Positions 6,368-9,589 of a stretch of 9,589 nt of DNA are shown here, piece by piece. Below the pieces are notes generated by a model. It was given only the letters and a program-made list of their open reading frames with translations. It did not search any database and was not told where the DNA came from. Each line of letters starts with the position of its first letter. Position 1 is the stretch's first letter. The position numbers were made by a program, and so were the translations under genes. Where the stretch lies: NCBI GenBank assembly GCA_037380725.1, contig JARRRL010000191.1, positions 1 through 9,589 on the forward strand, given 5' to 3'. The DNA is from JARRRL01 sp037380725 (GTDB lineage Bacteria; Pseudomonadota; Gammaproteobacteria; Pseudomonadales; JANQJO01).

Positions 6368-7522
6368 TCAAACCCAGTATTCCTTTCCAGACCCACTACT
6401 TTGGTGCGTATGCACCGACATTAATATCCCGAAACCCGCTAACAAAGTCACCACAGACGTACCCCCATAGCTGACCAAAGGCAGCGGCACGCCCACGATA
6501 GGCAAAATCCCGCTGACCATCCCGATGTTTACAAACACGTAAACAAAAAAGATTAACGTCAAAGCCCCTGCCAACAAACGACTGAAGGTATCTTGTGCTT
6601 GAGCCGCAATGTACAAGCCACGCAACACCAACAGCACATACAACGCCAGCAACACCAGCGCACCTTTGAAACCAAACTCTTCTGTGAAAACCGCAATAAT
6701 AAAATCCGTCGAACTTTCTGGCAGAAAATCCAACTGCGATTGCGTCCCGTGTTGGTAGCCTTTTCCAGACAGACCACCTGAACCAATCGCAATCTTTGAC
6801 TGAATGATATTCCACCCCGACGCCAATGGTTCGCGTTCTGGATTCAGAAACGTCAACACGCGTTTGCGCTGATAATCGTGCATGTAGAACGTCCACAACG
6901 CTAGACTGGCGGGCACGCTCACCACCGCAGCGCTCACCAAATATTTCCAATGCATCCCCGCCAACAACAACACCAGCATACCCGACGTAGTGATCAACAG
7001 CGCGGTCCCCAAATCGGGCTGTCGAGCGATCAAGACACCCGGCAAAAAAACCAACATGATCACCGCCACCACACGCTTTCTCGGGGGCGGTAAAATCGTA
7101 TCCGCCAAATACCAGGCCGCCATCATGGGTACCGCTAATTTCATGATTTCCGAGGGTTGAAAACGCGGCAAACCCGGTAGCCCCAACCAACGCTGAGCGC
7201 CATTCGCACCCACACCAACGAACAACACCGCCACCAGCAGGCATAAACCCACACAATAAACCAACGGGGTCCAGCGCTGATAAAAGGCTGGAGGGATCTG
7301 CGCGCACAGTAACATCACCGCAAGCCCCATACCAAAATGCACCGCTTGGCGTAACACAATACGTTGCGAACCTCCGCTGGCACTGTACAAAGTCACCAAA
7401 CCGATTCCCATTAAAATCAACAACAACAAAAGCAAGGTGGCGTCCACGCGTAACCATGCCGCATTCATCCCCCGCTCGCGACGCCCCCAGGGCACACTTC
7501 TGGAAAAATCCCATCCAGACAT
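6368..7522 (-). CDS. rodA: Rod-shape determining SEDS glycosyltransferase RodA
   Basis: RodA is the multi-pass SEDS peptidoglycan polymerase that works with PBP2 in the elongasome. The 384-residue protein has about ten hydrophobic segments. Family blocks are RFQPSEIMKLAVP, RQPDLGTALL with the key Asp, GWNIIQSKIAIGSGGLSGKG, HGTQSQLDFLPESSTDFI, EEFGFKG and the C-terminal VNIGMVSGILPIVGVPLPLVSYGG. The frame is open upstream to 7651, but that part overlaps mrdA and is not RodA-like. ATG 7522 gives the usual short cytoplasmic N-terminus, and AGGGGGG lies 10 bases ahead. The start follows the mrdA TAG by 7 bases, so translational coupling is likely. Nothing looks damaged, in contrast to its partner mrdA. 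Confidence 0.97.
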   Translation of the reverse strand: MSGWDFSRSVPWGRRERGMNAAWLRVDATLLLLLLILMGIGLVTLYSASGGSQRIVLRQAVHFGMGLAVMLLCAQIPPAFYQRWTPLVYCVGLCLLVAVLFVGVGANGAQRWLGLPGLPRFQPSEIMKLAVPMMAAWYLADTILPPPRKRVVAVIMLVFLPGVLIARQPDLGTALLITTSGMLVLLLAGMHWKYLVSAAVVSVPASLALWTFYMHDYQRKRVLTFLNPEREPLASGWNIIQSKIAIGSGGLSGKGYQHGTQSQLDFLPESSTDFIIAVFTEEFGFKGALVLLALYVLLVLRGLYIAAQAQDTFSRLLAGALTLIFFVYVFVNIGMVSGILPIVGVPLPLVSYGGTSVVTLLAGFGILMSVHTHQSSGSGKEYWV

Positions 7523-7529
7523 ACTGGCG

Positions 7530-9212
7530 CTACCCCCCTGAGCCCAAAGACACCGCGTCACGCGATCCTGTCGTTCCCAACAAATACGCATCCATAACGG
7601 CTCGAGCCACAGGCCCTGCTGTACCCCCACCACTGCCACCATTTTCCACAATCACCGCCACCGCAATGAGTGGATTATCAACGGGGGCAAACGCCACAAA
7701 CAAGGCATGATCGCGATACCGTTCGGCAATCGCTTCGGCGTCGTATTTTTCCCCTTGCGGGACACCCAGTACTTGTGCCGTACCGCTTTTTCCCGCAATT
7801 TTGTAGGCGGCGTCCTTCCCCAAGCGCCGTGCCGTACCCCGCGGACTGTGCACCACGTCCTCCATCGCTTGGATAATCCGTGCTCCATTCTCTTCCCGCC
7901 ATGGCGCCCGCCTTTGCGAAACATCAGCGGAATGCTCACGTCCATCCACATCATTTAATATCGACTCCGACCACACTGGCAACGTCGGCGCTTCTCGCCA
8001 AAGACGGGGTCGCGAGGTTTGCCCTTCCGTCGCCAACACCGCAATGGCATACGCCAATTGCAGTGGAGTCGCCAACATAAAACCTTGGCCAATACCGGTA
8101 ATTAAGGTTTCTCCGGGGTACCACACCTGCCCTCGACTGGCGCGTTTCCAAGCACGCGATGGCAAAATCCCCGAACCCTCGCCACCCAAATCGATTTCCG
8201 TCTCTTGCCCCAAACCGAACAGCGACAAAAAATCGTGCATGGCGTCAATCTCCAAACGGTGTGATAATTCGTAAAAATACGTATCACAGGACTGCACAAT
8301 TGCGCTGTGCATATCCACCCAGCCATGGCCGCCCTTTTTCCAATCGCGATACTGATGATCTCCACCTTCCAACTGATAAAAACCGGGATCCCACAATCGG
8401 TATTCCCAATTGGCCACCCCCCGCTCAAGCGCCGCCAAGGCCACCAACGGTTTAATGGTCGAACCCGGCGGATACTGTCCTTTGAGCGCCCGATTATACA
8501 GCGGTCGATCTTGGGTTTGATTCAGCTTGTTATACGTTTGATGATCGATGCCTTGAACAAACAAATTGCTGTCAAAGCTGGGCGTACTCGTCATGGCCAC
8601 AACACCACCCGTTGGCAGCTCAATCGCCACCACTGCACCCCGTCGATCCCCGAGCGCTTCTTGGGCAACCCGTTGTACCGTTGTATCCAGAAATAACGAC
8701 AAGTTTTGTCCAGGTTGCGGATCAATGCGTTCCAACACACGAGAAATGCGTCCCCGCGCGTCACTCTCTACCCGTTCCGATCCGACCGTACCCAACAAAC
8801 GCGATTCATAAAAACGTTCCAGTCCAATTTTTCCAATGTGTTGCGTTCCGGCGTACGCGGCCTTGTCAATCTTGGCTTCTTCCCGCTCATTAATACGTCC
8901 CACATACCCCACAACGTGCGCCGTCAGCTCTGCCAAGGGGTAATGGCGTATCAATTCAGCCTCCACATCCACGCCCACCCATTTATGCTGATTCACCGCC
9001 AATCGTGCCTGTTCTGCTTCATCAAGATCAAAGCGCAGCGGCACCCCTTCCCCCAGGCGACGCGTTCGTTGAAGGCGCGCCTCGAAACGTTGTTTATCGG
9101 TTTCCAACACCGTCACCAAGGTTTCCAGTTCCGCCAAGGTCTTGGTCAAGTCTTCTATTTTGTTTGGGTGCAGAACCAATGTGAAACTGGGACGATTTTC
9201 CGCGAGCAGCAC
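7530..9212 (-). CDS. mrdA: Penicillin-binding protein 2 (MrdA), catalytic body downstream of an in-frame stop
   Basis: PBP2 is the transpeptidase of lateral-wall synthesis and RodA's partner. This open segment, from a GTG at 9212, encodes 560 residues covering the pedestal and transpeptidase domains. Numbered from the full frame (TTG 9440), the motifs are STIK with Ser327, SCD at 384-386 and KSGT at 551-554, close to the E. coli positions. The PBP2 signature IGKIGLERFYE is also present. The membrane anchor is encoded upstream (9264-9440) in the same frame but is cut off by TAG at 9261-9263. The GTG at 9212 falls within the conserved RNGVLLAENRP block and has no proper ribosome site, so it is probably not a genuine start. 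As read, the protein would lack its transmembrane helix and be non-functional unless the TAG is suppressed or a sequence error. The stop codon is TAG; rodA follows after 7 bases. Confidence 0.93.
   Translation of the reverse strand: MLLAENRPSFTLVLHPNKIEDLTKTLAELETLVTVLETDKQRFEARLQRTRRLGEGVPLRFDLDEAEQARLAVNQHKWVGVDVEAELIRHYPLAELTAHVVGYVGRINEREEAKIDKAAYAGTQHIGKIGLERFYESRLLGTVGSERVESDARGRISRVLERIDPQPGQNLSLFLDTTVQRVAQEALGDRRGAVVAIELPTGGVVAMTSTPSFDSNLFVQGIDHQTYNKLNQTQDRPLYNRALKGQYPPGSTIKPLVALAALERGVANWEYRLWDPGFYQLEGGDHQYRDWKKGGHGWVDMHSAIVQSCDTYFYELSHRLEIDAMHDFLSLFGLGQETEIDLGGEGSGILPSRAWKRASRGQVWYPGETLITGIGQGFMLATPLQLAYAIAVLATEGQTSRPRLWREAPTLPVWSESILNDVDGREHSADVSQRRAPWREENGARIIQAMEDVVHSPRGTARRLGKDAAYKIAGKSGTAQVLGVPQGEKYDAEAIAERYRDHALFVAFAPVDNPLIAVAVIVENGGSGGGTAGPVARAVMDAYLLGTTGSRDAVSLGSGG
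7533..7539 (-). promoter_or_regulatory. rodA ribosome site embedded in the mrdA 3' end
   Basis: AGGGGGG is formed by the final Ser-Gly-Gly codons of mrdA, directly before its TAG stop. It lies 10 bases from the rodA ATG at 7522. This decides the rodA start and couples the two genes. Confidence 0.7.
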
Positions 9213-9260
9213 CCCATTTCGATCAAAAATCAGTCCGCGTGTCGGCGAAATGGGTTGCAG

Positions 9261-9440
9261 CTAAATGCGATTCTCTTCCGAAGCGGTGGTAAAACGCTCA
9301 TATTGAAAAATTTGTAAATACGCTAAGCGCGCCACCAGTATCACACACGCCAACACGACGATACAGGCCGCAACAACGAGCCGATTCTTAATCAGAATGG
9401 CTTCCCGTTGTTGGTCTTTCAATGTAATCGGTTTGTTCAA
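9261..9440 (-). pseudogene. mrdA: 5' part of mrdA, ending at a premature TAG (codon 60)
   Basis: This segment encodes the PBP2 N-terminus: a short cytoplasmic stretch (NKPITLKDQQREAILIKNR), one transmembrane helix (about residues 20-42) and the typical QIFQYERFTTASEENRI lead-in. TAG at 9261-9263 interrupts it. Immediately after, the same frame continues as LQPISPTRGLIFDRNG, the conserved PBP2 sequence, so the reading frame is intact and only one codon is wrong. E. coli PBP2 has ENRIKLVPI at this place; a CAG or AAG to TAG change would explain it. The start I infer is TTG 9440, 5 bases after GAGG; an in-frame stop lies a few codons upstream. Confidence 0.85.
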
Positions 9441-9589
9441 AAAAACCTCGACATCACCGCATCAGCAAACACGCGACTAATTCACACGGCTTAAATTGAA
9501 GAAAGAGTAACCGCATGAATTTTCAATGTCCACCGTTGCTGGGTCACTCCATCAAATTGCTATACACGACATTCAGGCTTCCCACTGAC
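9441..9589. other. Region upstream of mrdA
   Basis: About 150 bases up to the window edge. I find no recognisable end of rlmH, rsfS, mreC or mreD, the usual neighbours on this side. Short minus-strand frames are closed by several stops. A TTGAAA hexamer (about 9520-9525) lacks a convincing -10 partner, so no promoter is called. Confidence 0.4.
9446..9449 (-). promoter_or_regulatory. Ribosome site for the inferred mrdA TTG start
   Basis: GAGG on the minus strand is followed by five T residues and TTG. No ATG or GTG is available in frame before the transmembrane helix, so this short site decides the start. Confidence 0.45.

Noticed and set aside
6396..7514. 372-codon minus-strand open frame overlapping rodA
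   Set aside because: It is a shifted frame of rodA; composition is Cys/Gly/Val-rich without protein-family features, while the rodA frame has all SEDS motifs.
7523..7651. Upstream start for rodA, giving 427 residues
   Set aside because: The extra 43 codons overlap the end of mrdA and are not RodA-like; ATG 7522 has its own ribosome site.
9261..9263. TAG reassigned as a sense codon in this organism
   Set aside because: thiD, ybeD, mltB and mrdA itself all end in TAG at the expected family length, so TAG works as a stop here. Local suppression remains possible but global recoding is not supported.
8706..9317. 203-codon plus-strand open frame opposite mrdA
   Set aside because: It lies wholly opposite a strongly recognised PBP2 coding sequence, has a low-complexity His/Arg/Gln-rich composition, and shows no family motif.

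Overview
The window looks like a gammaproteobacterial chromosome of moderate GC content. The main evidence is a long minus-strand cluster in the order mrdA (PBP2), rodA, a MltB/SltB-type lytic transglycosylase, dacA, ybeD, lipB, which is the classic rod-shape, peptidoglycan and lipoylation neighbourhood of Gammaproteobacteria. Genus cannot be assigned from the sequence. I see no RNA genes, insertion sequences, CRISPR arrays or prophage genes, and no convincing new multi-gene system. The unusual content is localised sequence rearrangement and gene decay.

Layout. Positions 1-187 (minus) hold the 5' end of argC. A 267-base divergent spacer follows, then a full-length orphan chemotaxis methylesterase, cheB (455-1528, plus). 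Positions 1529-1923 are a mosaic: an unassigned stretch with a short antisense ORF, a 79-base perfect inverted copy of an internal part of thiD, and the last 41 codons of a hemJ-like gene. Intact thiD (1924-2745, plus) follows and converges with lipB (2828-3592, minus). From there the minus-strand cluster runs back to the right edge: lipB, ybeD, dacA, mltB, rodA and mrdA.

How the genes work together. PBP2 and RodA are the transpeptidase and SEDS glycosyltransferase of lateral-wall synthesis. The MltB-type enzyme cleaves glycan strands and DacA trims pentapeptides. YbeD and LipB accompany them, with LipB starting lipoate attachment. rlpA and lipA, common in this cluster elsewhere, are absent here. 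argC (arginine), thiD (thiamine), the hemJ remnant (heme) and cheB (chemotaxis) are independent housekeeping or sensory functions.

Two observations deserve most attention. First, mrdA as sequenced carries an in-frame TAG at codon 60 (9261-9263), at the junction between the membrane anchor and the periplasmic body; the frame is otherwise continuous from a TTG start at 9440. Second, the 79-base perfect inverted repeat (1690-1768 against 2189-2267) joins directly onto a decapitated hemJ. Both could be real genome decay or sequencing/assembly artefacts; raw reads would decide.
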